Shown: positions 25,547-35,134, counted from the stretch's first letter. The stretch: DNA of 64,000 nt from an uncultured Rhizobiaceae group bacterium (GCA_947501445.1 CANMVS010000007.1:124001-188000), one strand, 5' to 3'. The notes: generated from the letters alone by a model not told the origin. Made by a program: numbers and translations.

Positions 25547-26655
25547 TGTTGGTAATCGTCCCTGTCGAGACTGAATGATGTGTCGATCATCGGCAGCGCA
25601 GTAAGGATGAGCTGTGCCAGCCCTTCCAGATCATTCAGGTCGCATACTTCCAATGACGAATGGGTATAACGACACGGGAATCCGATATCGATGGCAGCAA
25701 CACCGGATCCAACCAACTGCACATAGGAGGTTTCGGTCAGAATGCCTGTTTGTGCGCTGCGCTGCAGCGGTAATTTGCTGGCAGCGGCGGCCTGTTCAAA
25801 CAATGCAGGCATCGCGGGATGCGGAATGGTGCCATTCAGCGTACCGCGTCCATGGAAGGAGTAAAGGCTCATTCCCGGACCGCCGCCAAGCCTGACATCG
25901 GCGCGCTGGGCCATATCGGGTGTATCCCCGGTCAACAGCAGGTCAAGCTGAATGGCAATGTCGGGTTTCAATACCTGTGCTGCCGTCAGTGCGCCGCGCA
26001 GATTGAATTCCTCCTGCACGGAAAATACACAATGGACCGTTGGATGCTGTGGCATATCTTTCAGATTGCGCAGCACTTCGAGCAGAACAGCGCAGCCGGC
26101 CCGATCATCCACAGCGGTGCCGGCGATGCGATCCTTGGTCAGATGCATGCAGTGCGGCTTGTAGACCACGGGTGTGCCGATATTGATGCCCGCATCGCGC
26201 ACCTGCTCTGCACTGTCGAGCCCGGTGTCTATATAGAGCTGCTGATAGGGAACAACGGCATATTTTTCGTCCGCAGACGTGGCGTGGTGGCTCTTGTTGG
26301 CGATGACCCCGTGTCGGTCGCGCCCGCTGCCAATCTGAAATACCACGGGCTGTGATGCCAATGCCCGCTCCGGAACACCGCCGAGGCGCTCGACACGCAC
26401 AAAACCATCCGATTCGATTTTACGGACGACAAAGCCAAGCTGATCCATATGGGTAAAAAGCATCACCGAAGGTGCATTGGAATCCCCTTCGAGTGTCACG
26501 GTCAGATTGCCAAGCCCGTCCGTGCTGGTGGTCAAGCCGAGACCTTTGACAATGTGTTTGATGTGGGCACGTACGCGCGTTTCATAGCCGCTCAGGCCCG
26601 GAATATGCATGAGATCAAGCAGATCGGCTTCTATATTGTGTTTTGAAACGGCCAT
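25543..26655 (-). CDS. M42-family metallopeptidase/FrvX-SgcX-like protein
   Basis: The 370-residue protein carries the M42 metal ligands: HMDQLGF, DDRAGCAVLLE, the EE pair in VFSVQEEFNLRG, and QLDLLLTGD. M42 proteins are co-catalytic zinc or cobalt aminopeptidases. In sugar operons (frvX, sgcX) their substrate is unclear and may be an amide-linked sugar. It overlaps the FGGY kinase gene and lies 5 bases after a BtpA/SgcQ gene, as in the enterobacterial sgc operon. Confidence 0.9.
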   Translation of the reverse strand: MAVSKHNIEADLLDLMHIPGLSGYETRVRAHIKHIVKGLGLTTSTDGLGNLTVTLEGDSNAPSVMLFTHMDQLGFVVRKIESDGFVRVERLGGVPERALASQPVVFQIGSGRDRHGVIANKSHHATSADEKYAVVPYQQLYIDTGLDSAEQVRDAGINIGTPVVYKPHCMHLTKDRIAGTAVDDRAGCAVLLEVLRNLKDMPQHPTVHCVFSVQEEFNLRGALTAAQVLKPDIAIQLDLLLTGDTPDMAQRADVRLGGGPGMSLYSFHGRGTLNGTIPHPAMPALFEQAAAASKLPLQRSAQTGILTETSYVQLVGSGVAAIDIGFPCRYTHSSLEVCDLNDLEGLAQLILTALPMIDTSFSLDRDDYQQ

Positions 26656-26660
26656 TGAAC

Positions 26661-27473
26661 TCAGTTCCCGCGGCTGGCGCGCACCCGCGCCATGAAATCG
26701 GCCGCACGGTCTGCATCAACCGGTTTCCAAGTATCACCATCCACTTTGAGCGAGGAGCCAACGATACAGCCATCAGCAATTTTGAAGATGTCGGCAACGG
26801 TCTCATGTTTCACGCCGGTGTTTGCCAAGACGGGTGTGTCAGGCAAGACAGCCTTCACCGATGCCAATTCATCGCTATCGGCTGCTTCGCCGGTTATCTG
26901 TCCTGAAACGAGCACTGCATCCGGCAGGCTTGAAAAAACCGTGCTGCGTGCCCGGTCGGCCAGTGTTCTGCGGTCCAGAGAATTTGCAAATTCAGCGGAA
27001 ATATTAAACAGGACAGCCAGGTCTGAGCGCCCAAGTGCATTGCGATAACGAATGGCCTTGCCCGCATCGGGTGACCACACGCCCATATCGGAGGCGTAGA
27101 CGCCGGTGAAAATTTCCCGAACGAAGGCCGCACCGGTTGCCGCCGCCAGCGCTATTGTCGCCATCGGATCCCAAAGCACATTGACACCAAAGGGGATGCT
27201 CATCTCCGCGCGCAGGCAGCCAATCACATAGGCCATTGTGGCCGTTGAGGCCGTGTCGACCTGCAGTTCATAGGGGCGGTCATTTTCGTTTCCGAACATC
27301 ACAGCGTCAAATCCCGCAGCCTGCAATGCGGCCAGATCGCGTCGTGAACTTTCGACAATGGCATCAATGCCGCCCTTGCCATCATGCAGCGGGCTGCCCG
27401 GCAGGGCAGGCAGATGTACCATCGCGATGGCCGGTTTCGTGTTACCAAATACGTTTTTGAAATTCGAATCCAT
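26661..27473 (-). CDS. sgcQ: BtpA/SgcQ-family TIM-barrel protein
   Basis: A 270-residue protein with the family opening AIAMVHLPALPGSPLHDG and the ending KVDGDTWKPVDADRAADF. BtpA was linked to photosystem I biogenesis in cyanobacteria. Bacterial SgcQ homologues lie in sugar operons with unknown reactions. The start at ATG 27473 follows GAGGGGGAC; upstream codons to 27647 lack family similarity. Pairing with an M42 gene and an FGGY kinase is the useful clue. Confidence 0.88.
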   Translation of the reverse strand: MDSNFKNVFGNTKPAIAMVHLPALPGSPLHDGKGGIDAIVESSRRDLAALQAAGFDAVMFGNENDRPYELQVDTASTATMAYVIGCLRAEMSIPFGVNVLWDPMATIALAAATGAAFVREIFTGVYASDMGVWSPDAGKAIRYRNALGRSDLAVLFNISAEFANSLDRRTLADRARSTVFSSLPDAVLVSGQITGEAADSDELASVKAVLPDTPVLANTGVKHETVADIFKIADGCIVGSSLKVDGDTWKPVDADRAADFMARVRASRGN

Positions 27474-27601
27474 GAATGTCCCCCTCGGATTGTGAAATCG
27501 TAGCACCGCAGGTCTTTGACTGTCCATGAAGATTGATACACCCCTTGCCATCCGAGGGGGTGAACGGCCACACTGCGGTTTAGTCAAAGAGAGTGGGACC
27601 C

Positions 27602-28624
27602 ATGGAAAGCATACACTGGCAGCGCATCGACAATGGCGGTCTGACATTTACCGAGCTGGGGATGGGAACAGCGCCACTGGGAAATCTTTATCGCGCGGTC
27701 AGCGATGATGTTGCCCATGCAACGCTGCAGAGGGCCTGGGATGTGGGGTGTCGCTATTTCGATACCGCACCCCTGTATGGCCTTGGCCTTGCAGAGACCC
27801 GGGTCAACCGGTTCCTGCGCGGCAAGACCCGTGACGACTATGTGCTTTCCACCAAGGTCGGACGGTTGCTCGAAGTGTGCCGGCCGGAAGAGCGTACCGG
27901 CATCGGTAAATTTTTTGAAACGCCGACGCGTCGGGAGATGTTTGACTATTCCTACAGCGGTATCATGCGTTCCTTTGAATTTTCGCTCGAGCGGCTGGGT
28001 GTTGACCGGGTCGATATTTTGTATGCGCATGATCTGGACATATACAATCAGGGCAGCCGTGAGGTCATGGATGCGCGGATGGAGGATTTCTTGACATCCG
28101 GTTATCGGGCAATGGTATCGCTGCGCGATCAGGGGGTTGTCAAAGCCATCGGTGCGGGTCTCAACGAGTGGCAACCGGCGCAGACAATGCTGGAGAGAGG
28201 TGACTTTGATCTCTTCCTGCTGGCTGGCCGCTATACATTGCTCGAGCAGGAAGCACTCAACAGTTTTCTGCCGCTGTGTGAAAAACGCGGTGTCGGGGTG
28301 GTGCTGGGTGCACCTTATAATTCCGGCATTCTGGCGACCGGACCAAGGCAGGGTGCCTATTTCAACTATGAACCGGCAACGCCTGCTGTTTTGGACCGGG
28401 TCCGGCAGATTGAAACGGTATGCGCCAGCCACGGCGTCAGGTTGATTGAAGCCGCATTGCGCTTTCCGCTGCACCATCCATGCGTCGTATCGACCATTCC
28501 CGGTGCCCAGGCCGTGGATGAAGTTGTCAGCAACAGAACCTGCATCGATGCAGCGATCCCCGATGTTCTCTGGTCAGATTTGAAAGCACAGGGCCTGATA
28601 CGCGAAGATGCGCCGACACCGTGA
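27602..28624 (+). CDS. Aldo/keto reductase (aldose 1-dehydrogenase-like)
   Basis: The 340-residue protein has the AKR catalytic arrangement: DTAPLYGLGLAE (Asp and Tyr), STKVGRLL (Lys) and later YAHDLDIY (His). Similarity is to D-threo-aldose 1-dehydrogenase/L-fucose dehydrogenase or pyridoxal 4-dehydrogenase. These oxidise an aldose to a lactone with NAD(P). I start at ATG 27602; a GTG three codons earlier is possible. It is divergent from the SgcQ-like gene. Confidence 0.88.
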   Translation: MESIHWQRIDNGGLTFTELGMGTAPLGNLYRAVSDDVAHATLQRAWDVGCRYFDTAPLYGLGLAETRVNRFLRGKTRDDYVLSTKVGRLLEVCRPEERTGIGKFFETPTRREMFDYSYSGIMRSFEFSLERLGVDRVDILYAHDLDIYNQGSREVMDARMEDFLTSGYRAMVSLRDQGVVKAIGAGLNEWQPAQTMLERGDFDLFLLAGRYTLLEQEALNSFLPLCEKRGVGVVLGAPYNSGILATGPRQGAYFNYEPATPAVLDRVRQIETVCASHGVRLIEAALRFPLHHPCVVSTIPGAQAVDEVVSNRTCIDAAIPDVLWSDLKAQGLIREDAPTP

Positions 28625-28628
28625 CGTG

Positions 28629-29630
28629 TCAGGCTTTCGCATCACCATAAAGGGCAGCATTGACAATGCGTTGACTGATCGGGGCATCCTGTCGCTCCAT
28701 CGCCGCCTGCAATTGGGCGTTATCGGCCAGTTGTTCGGCAATCCGCCAGAAACGCTGCATCACATCAATGTTGGTGCGTGCTTCTTCCACCGGGTCCAGA
28801 CCCGAATGATCGGGAAATGTGTCAAAGTAAATCGCCCTATCGTAGTCACTGCGAACAAGCGCGCACAGCAGTTCCACCGTTTGCACCGGATGAACGCTGC
28901 CGACCATCAGGCCATTATCCCATTTTCCATAACCATCATTAAGGTGTACGCCCAGCAGGCGTGAATGGCGCTGGATGAGGGCGGCTGTATGGGCAGGCAT
29001 TTCGTCGGCATAAAGAACGTGGGCGAAATCCAGCGTCACACCTGTATTGGGCGCGCCGAGTTCCTTGAGTGCCAGTAAGGTGGTTGCCACATCGGGCATC
29101 AGGGCAAAGGCACGTGGCTCATTGGGCTTGTACTCAATGGCAATATCAATGGCCCTGTTATGGGCGGTGATTTCCTCCAGTGCAGCCATCGTGTGGTCCC
29201 AAAGCTGCCCGTAGCCGGCTTGAAAGGAATAATCAAAACCATCCTGCCCCATCCACAGGGTCATCAGATCGCCACCCATATCAGCAAGGGCGTCCAACCC
29301 CTGTCTGGTGATATCTATGGCGGCGCGGCGCACCCGTTCATCGGGGTGGGTGAATGCACCGAGCTTGAATGCCGGGTCGGTATAGTAGCGCATGGCCAGT
29401 CCATTGAGCGTGATGCCCATTGTGTCCATGGCACGCGATAGTTCGCCTGCCGAAGTATGTTCAAAATGGTCCGGATAGTTCAGGTCCGCTGCATTCAGCC
29501 CGGCACTTTTGCCACGCTCCATCAGGTCAATGGCAGTGATACGGTTTTTACCGGGCCAATGGGTTTCAGCGCCGATTTTAAATGCATTCAGCCGCGCCGC
29601 GTAACGGGTCTGCCTGTCAGTTGTGACCAC
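28629..29630 (-). CDS. Sugar phosphate isomerase/epimerase (xylose isomerase-like TIM barrel)
   Basis: The 333-residue protein resembles AP-endonuclease-2/xylose-isomerase-like barrels. Metal-ligand candidates are in AIEYKPNEPRA (Glu), GVTLDFAHVLY (Asp, His) and HLNDGYGKWDN (His, Asp). It likely isomerises or epimerises a sugar or keto-sugar in the surrounding pathway. It is convergent with the aldo/keto reductase, with a 4-base gap. The exact activity is unknown. Confidence 0.88.
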   Translation of the reverse strand: MVTTDRQTRYAARLNAFKIGAETHWPGKNRITAIDLMERGKSAGLNAADLNYPDHFEHTSAGELSRAMDTMGITLNGLAMRYYTDPAFKLGAFTHPDERVRRAAIDITRQGLDALADMGGDLMTLWMGQDGFDYSFQAGYGQLWDHTMAALEEITAHNRAIDIAIEYKPNEPRAFALMPDVATTLLALKELGAPNTGVTLDFAHVLYADEMPAHTAALIQRHSRLLGVHLNDGYGKWDNGLMVGSVHPVQTVELLCALVRSDYDRAIYFDTFPDHSGLDPVEEARTNIDVMQRFWRIAEQLADNAQLQAAMERQDAPISQRIVNAALYGDAKA

Positions 29631-29731
29631 GTGAATTCCCCCAATGAAAACAGTTTTATCCGTCGCCGACTATAGGCGCATTTGTGACTTTCGAAGCCGT
29701 ACCATTGAAAATAACCCGAACATCCGCAGCC

Positions 29732-30715
29732 TTATCCGCATTGGGCTTCCCATTGGGTCAGAAAATCCATGATTTCCAGGGAATCCTTTAGTCGCGGCGA
29801 TGGACGTTGTACTTCCAGCCGTCCCTGCGCCAATGCTTCCTCAACCATTTTGATCTGGTGGTAGAAGGAATCATGCGCGTCTTCGACAAAAATGTCTTCG
29901 CATTCCGCGTCATAGGGCAGCCACTGCAGGTGGTTCTTTCCGGCCAGTGGATGCCAGGGATTGGTAACGAACCGCAGCACACCCTTGTCTCCGGCTATCG
30001 AAAATTCATGTGCCATGCCGTAGCTGTCTGTTGATTGCAGATTTGCCAGTACACCATTGTCAAACCGAACCGTCACAGCCGCATCACAGATATTGCCGTC
30101 CGTGTCCGAGCGATTACCCAGCGCCCTGACCTGTCTTGCAGAAAAGGCATCTTCGCCGCACATGGTCTGCACTACAAAATGCAAAAGCGACGCCGGATAA
30201 CAGCCAAGATTGTAGAGCGTGCCATTGCCCTGCGGGTTGACCACCTGCCATATATCTGCCGAATAGGCACCATTGATCGCCCGCAGATTACCCAGTCGGC
30301 CGTCGCGCAGGATCTGTTGCAGATGCTGATACAGCGGATGGGCCAGATACATCAGCCCTTCGGCGAAGAATGTACCATTGCTGCGTACGCCATCCACCAG
30401 CGCATGGGCCTGTTCCATCGTCACCGTCAGTGATTTTTCCGATAGTACGGCCTTGCCGTTCTCTGACGCCTGAAGGGTCACGGTGTGATGCACGTGATTG
30501 GGCAGGCCGATGTAGACCGCATCAATATCCGGATCCTGCAATACAGCGTCATACCCCACCGCATGGGACGGAATATCATGGGTCTGTTGAAAATCGCTCA
30601 GCCTTTGTGCATTGCGTCCGGCAATGACGGCAACCGTTGAACCATCGCTATGACCGATCGCTTCAATGACCTTGTTCGATATAAATCCGGTTCCAATGAT
30701 GGCCCAACGCAGCAT
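29732..30715 (-). CDS. Gfo/Idh/MocA-family NAD(P)-dependent dehydrogenase
   Basis: The 327-residue protein has an N-terminal Rossmann fold (IIGTGFISNKVIEAI) and the family catalytic region SEKSLTV (Lys of the usual EKP motif; Pro is replaced by Ser). It oxidises or reduces a sugar or cyclitol. It is upstream of the isomerase gene on the same strand with a 101-base gap. Confidence 0.88.
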   Translation of the reverse strand: MLRWAIIGTGFISNKVIEAIGHSDGSTVAVIAGRNAQRLSDFQQTHDIPSHAVGYDAVLQDPDIDAVYIGLPNHVHHTVTLQASENGKAVLSEKSLTVTMEQAHALVDGVRSNGTFFAEGLMYLAHPLYQHLQQILRDGRLGNLRAINGAYSADIWQVVNPQGNGTLYNLGCYPASLLHFVVQTMCGEDAFSARQVRALGNRSDTDGNICDAAVTVRFDNGVLANLQSTDSYGMAHEFSIAGDKGVLRFVTNPWHPLAGKNHLQWLPYDAECEDIFVEDAHDSFYHQIKMVEEALAQGRLEVQRPSPRLKDSLEIMDFLTQWEAQCG

Positions 30716-30787
30716 ATTCGCACTCCAGTTTTACTGTCGAACACTGGTACTGTGTTGCCCTTCGCGGTGCAACAGGTTTGGCTGTAT

Positions 30788-30801
30788 GTGAAACGGTCTA
30801 G
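30788..30801 (+). repeat. Tail module of the interspersed intergenic repeat
   Basis: GTGAAACGGTCTAG is identical, apart from the orientation, to the 3-prime end of the copy at 5408-5437. It is near-identical to the tail of 49237-49318 and lies just beyond the 3-prime end of the AraC gene. A chance match of 14 bases is possible. Confidence 0.4.
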
Positions 30802-30809
30802 TTCAACTC

Positions 30810-31757
30810 TTAACCAGCGCGATAGTCGCGTGGTGAAACGCCGAAATGGGACCGGAAGCTGGTCGAGAAATTCTGAAAATTCTCAAATCCGTATTTCAGC
30901 GCAATCTGACTGATGGACTGCGCCATGAAGCGAACATCTCGCAGATCACCTGCAACGGCCTCAAGCCTTGTTTGACGGATGAAGCCACTGAGCGACCTGT
31001 CTTCCTTGGCAAAAATCGCATTCAGGCGCCGCACTGACATGCCAATCTCTTTTGCCACCAGATTTCGGTCCAAAGCAGCATCGCCAAGGTTGTTTCTGAT
31101 GAAGGATTTTACCCTCAGCATGATGTGCTGTTCTGGTGAAGAGAGTTCAAATGCGCTGTTGTCATGGGACGCAAGGCCGGTTGCGATCAGATCAATCAAT
31201 GTTTCCTGCACCATGGTCTGCAAAATCGCGTTGGACGCGTTTGCATGATCAGAAAAGGCAAGAATATTCTGCCGAACCAGCGCGCCGATCCCCGATTGAC
31301 CGTCTATTTTGCGGGCGGTCAACATTTCCGCGTTGGGTAACCGGGCGAGCAATTTGTCCTTGGGCAGCTGAACCACCATCTGGCTGAAATTGTCGGTAAG
31401 GTTCAATTCGTAAGGGTCGGAGCTGCTGTAGAGTGCCATGTCTCCGGTGCTCAGGACTGCGGTTTGCCCAAATTGAGAAACGCGGGAAGAACGTGCTGTT
31501 TGAAGACTCAGCAAAAAAAACGAGTCCGTTGCTGTGCGGATGTCACGCTTTCGGCGGCGCACCGAATGCGCTTTGCCACCGACCCGTGAAATGGACAGGG
31601 TTGAATAGCGCGAGATATTGATAAAACCATCGAAATTGGTCTGTTCTTTTGCATCACACCCAAGGCGCACATAGCTGTCGCATACCGCTTCCTGCCAATA
31701 GGCCATACGGTCCCTGTGGGGTACATCCGCCGTGTCGTAATGTGTTTGAATGACCAT
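30810..31757 (-). CDS. AraC-family transcriptional regulator
   Basis: A 315-residue protein with an N-terminal AraC-binding-like domain (HRDRMAYWQEAVCDSYVRLG) and a C-terminal double helix-turn-helix ending in KYGFENFQNFSTSFRSHFGV. The start ATG 31757 is the first sensible one after the divergent gap. It is divergent from the nitrilase gene (31885), with 127 bases between, so it probably activates the nitrilase and perhaps the whole downstream block. Confidence 0.9.
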   Translation of the reverse strand: MVIQTHYDTADVPHRDRMAYWQEAVCDSYVRLGCDAKEQTNFDGFINISRYSTLSISRVGGKAHSVRRRKRDIRTATDSFFLLSLQTARSSRVSQFGQTAVLSTGDMALYSSSDPYELNLTDNFSQMVVQLPKDKLLARLPNAEMLTARKIDGQSGIGALVRQNILAFSDHANASNAILQTMVQETLIDLIATGLASHDNSAFELSSPEQHIMLRVKSFIRNNLGDAALDRNLVAKEIGMSVRRLNAIFAKEDRSLSGFIRQTRLEAVAGDLRDVRFMAQSISQIALKYGFENFQNFSTSFRSHFGVSPRDYRAG

Positions 31758-31884
31758 AATTTGTGATCCCAAGCGGCATAAACATGTTGCAGTTGTCACA
31801 AAAAAGCAAGTTTTCCGGCCCAAATCCAAAAGCGGGTGCTGTTGATACGCGTCAAACTGTCTCCACCAAATAGGGAGAGAGACA

Positions 31885-32904
31885 ATGTCGCAACAGTTCA
31901 AAGTAGCTGCCGTTCAGGCAGCGCCATCCTTTCTTGATTTAGAAGGCGGCATAAAAAAAGCCGTACAATACATCGAACAGGCGGCCAATGAGGGCTGTAA
32001 ACTGGTGGTGTTTCCTGAAACCTGGCTTCCGGGATATCCAAACCAAATCTGGCTTGGCCCGGTTGCCTGGTCGATCCAGTTCGTCGCACCCTATTTCCAA
32101 AATTCCGTTGAGGCCGGATCAGATGAAGACAAGGCGCTGGCAAAAGCTGCGCGTGACAACAACATTCAAGTGTCCATGGGGCTTTCGGAGCGGGCAGGCG
32201 GAAGTCTCTATATTGCACAGTGGCACTACGGCGAAGATGGCGAAATCATCAAGCGTCGTCGCAAGTTGAAGCCCACCCATGTCGAACGAACCGTATTTGG
32301 AGAGGGTGATGGCAGTGACCTGATTGTCAACGATACATCGATTGGCCGTATCGGCCAGTTGTCCTGCTGGGAACATCTGCAGCCGCTATCCAAATATGCC
32401 ATGTATGCACAAAACGAACAGATTCACTGTGCGGCCTGGCCAAACCTTGCCCTTTACGAAGGTGGCGCTTACGCGCTCGGCCATCAGGTCAATAATGCCG
32501 CTTCCATGCTCTATGCCGTCGAAGGCGGTTGTTATGTGGTTGCTGCCTGCGCCCTTGTTTCTGAGGAACAGCAGAATGTTCTGTGTGAGGGTGACCCGCT
32601 TCGCGAACAACTTTGTCCGCTGGGTGGCGGCTACACGAAAATCTACGCACCGGACGGCCAGTCCATAGGGACGGAATTGGCCCATACCGAAGAGGGTCTG
32701 GTGACGGCTGAGATAGATCTGGCAATGATCGCCGTTGCCAAAGCTGCGGCCGATCCTGCAGGCCATTATTCACGCCCCGATGTGACCCGTTTGATGCTGA
32801 ACGCCAAACCACAACGACCGGTCATGGCGTTTGATGAAACGGCGGGCCTCATCTCGGAGGTGAATGAGGATGCAGGTTCGGAAACAGCCGAAGCCGCTGA
32901 ATAG
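31885..32904 (+). CDS. Nitrilase (aromatic/arylaceto- or aliphatic nitrilase type)
   Basis: The 339-residue protein has the complete Glu-Lys-Cys triad of nitrilases: E45 in VVFPETWLPGYP, the lysine of RRKLKPTHVERTVFGEGDGS (residues 125-144), and C161 in GQLSCWEHLQPL. The CWEH form of the cysteine motif is characteristic of true nitrilases rather than amidases. It converts a nitrile directly to a carboxylic acid plus ammonia, in the cytosol, usually as large helical oligomers. GGGAGAG precedes the ATG. It is divergent from an AraC regulator and followed by a hairpin, a flavoprotein and a Liv-type importer. The natural nitrile is unknown. Confidence 0.94.
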   Translation: MSQQFKVAAVQAAPSFLDLEGGIKKAVQYIEQAANEGCKLVVFPETWLPGYPNQIWLGPVAWSIQFVAPYFQNSVEAGSDEDKALAKAARDNNIQVSMGLSERAGGSLYIAQWHYGEDGEIIKRRRKLKPTHVERTVFGEGDGSDLIVNDTSIGRIGQLSCWEHLQPLSKYAMYAQNEQIHCAAWPNLALYEGGAYALGHQVNNAASMLYAVEGGCYVVAACALVSEEQQNVLCEGDPLREQLCPLGGGYTKIYAPDGQSIGTELAHTEEGLVTAEIDLAMIAVAKAAADPAGHYSRPDVTRLMLNAKPQRPVMAFDETAGLISEVNEDAGSETAEAAE

Positions 32905-32915
32905 ATAATTCTTGC

Positions 32916-32939
32916 CCCGCTCGTTGTTCAGCGAGCGGG
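32916..32939 (+). terminator. Hairpin after the nitrilase gene
   Basis: CCCGCTCG (32916-32923) pairs with CGAGCGGG (32932-32939) around an 8-base loop. There is no T-run, so it is either a partial terminator or an RNA-stability hairpin. Confidence 0.6.
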
Positions 32940-33004
32940 CATTAACCCCTTGCCGAAAGTTGGGACCTTTCTGGTGAGGCCGGTAACATCAATGGGAGGA
33001 AAAC

Positions 33005-33706
33005 ATGCCAGATGTGCCAGATATGAATGAAGCAGCAACGCCGGATCCGGACGTGTTCTATTCGAAAGCGCAGCGTAAACTGCAAAAAGAGCTGAAAACC
33101 GACAGACTTGCCAACGCAGTGGTGCAGGCCATTGTTCGGGAAGAAATGCTGCCTGAAATGATCGGCTTTATCTCAAGTCGCGACTATTTCTTCCTGTCGA
33201 CAGTGGATGCACAGGGCATGCCGACTGTCTCCTACAAAGGCGGCAGGGTTGGTCTGGCCCATGTCGTGAATCCGAAGAAGATTGTGTTTCCGAGTTTTAA
33301 CGGCAACGGCATGTATTTTTCCATGGGTAACATATCAGAAGCCAGCAAAGTGGGCATGCTGTTTATCGACATGTGCACCCCGCTGCGTGTGCGGGTTCAA
33401 GGTGAAGCAAAGCTCACCCAGAACGAAGATTATATGAAGCTCTTCCCCGGTGCAGAGTTTGTGGTGGAGGTGGATGTCACACGCGCGTTTTTCAATTGCG
33501 CCCGCTACATCCACAAGCACGAACGCCTGGAAGAGACCAATAAATATGTGCCCGACGAAAGCGGCGATGCACCGTTTCCAGCCTGGAAACGCATCGACAT
33601 GCTTCAGGAGGTCCTTCATCCGGATGATGTCGGCAGGGCCGAGGCGTCGGGCGGCACCATCTCACAGGATGAATACAATCAAAAGGTCATGGATGGCACT
33701 TCCTAG
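33005..33706 (+). CDS. Pyridoxamine 5-phosphate oxidase-like FMN-binding protein
   Basis: The 233-residue protein has a split-barrel flavin-binding core (FISSRDYFFLSTVDAQGMPT, then VVNPKKIVFPSFNGNG). It resembles general-stress or MSMEG-type PNPOx-like proteins. These bind FMN or F420 and may reduce or oxidise small compounds. A good GGGAGG site precedes the ATG. Its place between the nitrilase and a Liv-type importer suggests a role in nitrile or product metabolism, but no specific reaction can be assigned. Confidence 0.82.
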   Translation: MPDVPDMNEAATPDPDVFYSKAQRKLQKELKTDRLANAVVQAIVREEMLPEMIGFISSRDYFFLSTVDAQGMPTVSYKGGRVGLAHVVNPKKIVFPSFNGNGMYFSMGNISEASKVGMLFIDMCTPLRVRVQGEAKLTQNEDYMKLFPGAEFVVEVDVTRAFFNCARYIHKHERLEETNKYVPDESGDAPFPAWKRIDMLQEVLHPDDVGRAEASGGTISQDEYNQKVMDGTS

Positions 33707-33804
33707 AGCCTGAAGTTCCTGAAACCGACGGTAATGAAAACGGCGCACCTGGCGTACGCCGCAACCAAAAATAATTGGGGCGATTGCCCTGTGGGGAGAA
33801 CATT

Positions 33805-35079
33805 ATGAAAAAAATACCCGACATTTTATCGGCCCTGGCATTGGTCACAGGCGCGATGCTTCTGCCTGCCGTACCGGCTGTGGCAGATGGCCACTCGGAT
33901 TTAAGCTGTGGGCTGAATACCGGCAAGGCTGCAACCGGCGAGCCAATCAAGGTTGGCGGTATCAACGGCAATGCCCCTCCCGGGGACTTTTCCGGCGGAA
34001 CGGATGCGGCGGCTGCCTATTTTGACTGCGTGAATGCAAATGGCGGCATCAATGGCCGGCCCATTCAATATATTGTTGAAAATGACCAGTGGAATCCGGA
34101 GCTTGCCGGGCAGGTTGGCACCAAACTTGTTAAAGACGAAGGCGTGGTCGCGCTTGTTGGCAACGGTTCTGTTGTTTCCATGGCCGTAAATGCAAAACTC
34201 TACGCCGATGAAGGCGTGATGGCGATGGCTTCTGCCTGTGCCATTTCTGATTGCTACGAAAACGCCAATATTGTTTCAACCAATCAGGGCCCGCTTCCTT
34301 CCGGTATTGGCGCTTTGAAATTCGCAATTGAAGAGCTGGGTTCAAAACACGCTGCCTGCATTGGCTTTAACATTCCAAACAATGGCGGTTGGGCATGCGA
34401 CTGGATGAACAAATATATGGAAAGCAAAGGTCTGCAGGGTTCATCAATTCTGATGGATCCGACGGCGGTGGATCTCAATTCCATCTATCTCCAGGCATTG
34501 GCGGAAGGCGTGGATACGATCCTGCTGATGCTGCCCGCTGGCCCTGCCATTGGTCTGTTGAAAGTTGCTGAAGAACAGGGCGGGCGTGACCAGTTCAAAT
34601 GGGTATCGCCAACCCCGATTTATGAGCCAGGTGTTGGCAATGTTCTTGGCGATTACTGGAGTGGTCATCTCTACGTGAATATCGAACTTGCCCAATATGA
34701 CAGCGACGGCCCCGATAATAAAAACTGGATAGCCGTGACCAAAAAATACGGCAAGGACGGTGATCGACTGGACACATTCTCCCAGTCGGGGTTTATCTCA
34801 GCCAAGTTTTTCACCGATGCCCTTTTGAAACTTGATCCCGCCAAAATTGACCGGGCATCAGTGAGCGAGGCAATCAAACAGATCGTCAATGTGGAATCTG
34901 ATCTTCTTTGCGGTCCCTACTATGTGGGTGACGCTGATCGCCACATGCCAAACCACGCGGGTCGAATGGTGCTTTACAAGGATGGTGGGTTTGAAACCGT
35001 TCGCGATTGTTATGACATCGATACATCATACCTTGACCCGATCCGGGCACAGGAAAAGGCACTTGGTGTAACCCAATAG
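33805..35079 (+). CDS. Branched-chain-amino-acid-type ABC substrate-binding protein (LivJ-like)
   Basis: A 424-residue periplasmic receptor with an N-terminal signal peptide (cleavage near AVADG) and the periplasmic-binding peripla_BP_6 fold (PIKVGGINGNAPPG opening, VVALVGNGSVVS). Four or more cysteines (SCGL, YFDC, CAISDCYE) suggest disulfides. GGGGAGA precedes the ATG at 33805. It heads the complete importer 33805-38496. The ligand could be an amide, carboxylate or aromatic compound related to the nitrilase. Confidence 0.9.
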   Translation: MKKIPDILSALALVTGAMLLPAVPAVADGHSDLSCGLNTGKAATGEPIKVGGINGNAPPGDFSGGTDAAAAYFDCVNANGGINGRPIQYIVENDQWNPELAGQVGTKLVKDEGVVALVGNGSVVSMAVNAKLYADEGVMAMASACAISDCYENANIVSTNQGPLPSGIGALKFAIEELGSKHAACIGFNIPNNGGWACDWMNKYMESKGLQGSSILMDPTAVDLNSIYLQALAEGVDTILLMLPAGPAIGLLKVAEEQGGRDQFKWVSPTPIYEPGVGNVLGDYWSGHLYVNIELAQYDSDGPDNKNWIAVTKKYGKDGDRLDTFSQSGFISAKFFTDALLKLDPAKIDRASVSEAIKQIVNVESDLLCGPYYVGDADRHMPNHAGRMVLYKDGGFETVRDCYDIDTSYLDPIRAQEKALGVTQ

Positions 35080-35109
35080 GCCATCAGGAAAGCCATTCAG
35101 TTTTGTCAC

Positions 35110-35127
35110 GCCGGATCACGGTCCGGC
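35110..35127 (+). terminator. Intercistronic hairpin after the LivJ-like gene
   Basis: GCCGGA (35110-35115) pairs with TCCGGC (35122-35127) around a 6-base loop. It follows the binding-protein gene as in other importers of this window. Confidence 0.5.
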
Positions 35128-35134
35128 ATGACTG

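Noticed and set aside
32916-32939. Strong rho-independent terminator after the nitrilase gene
   Set aside because: The stem is good but no T-run follows on the transcript strand, so full termination is not supported.
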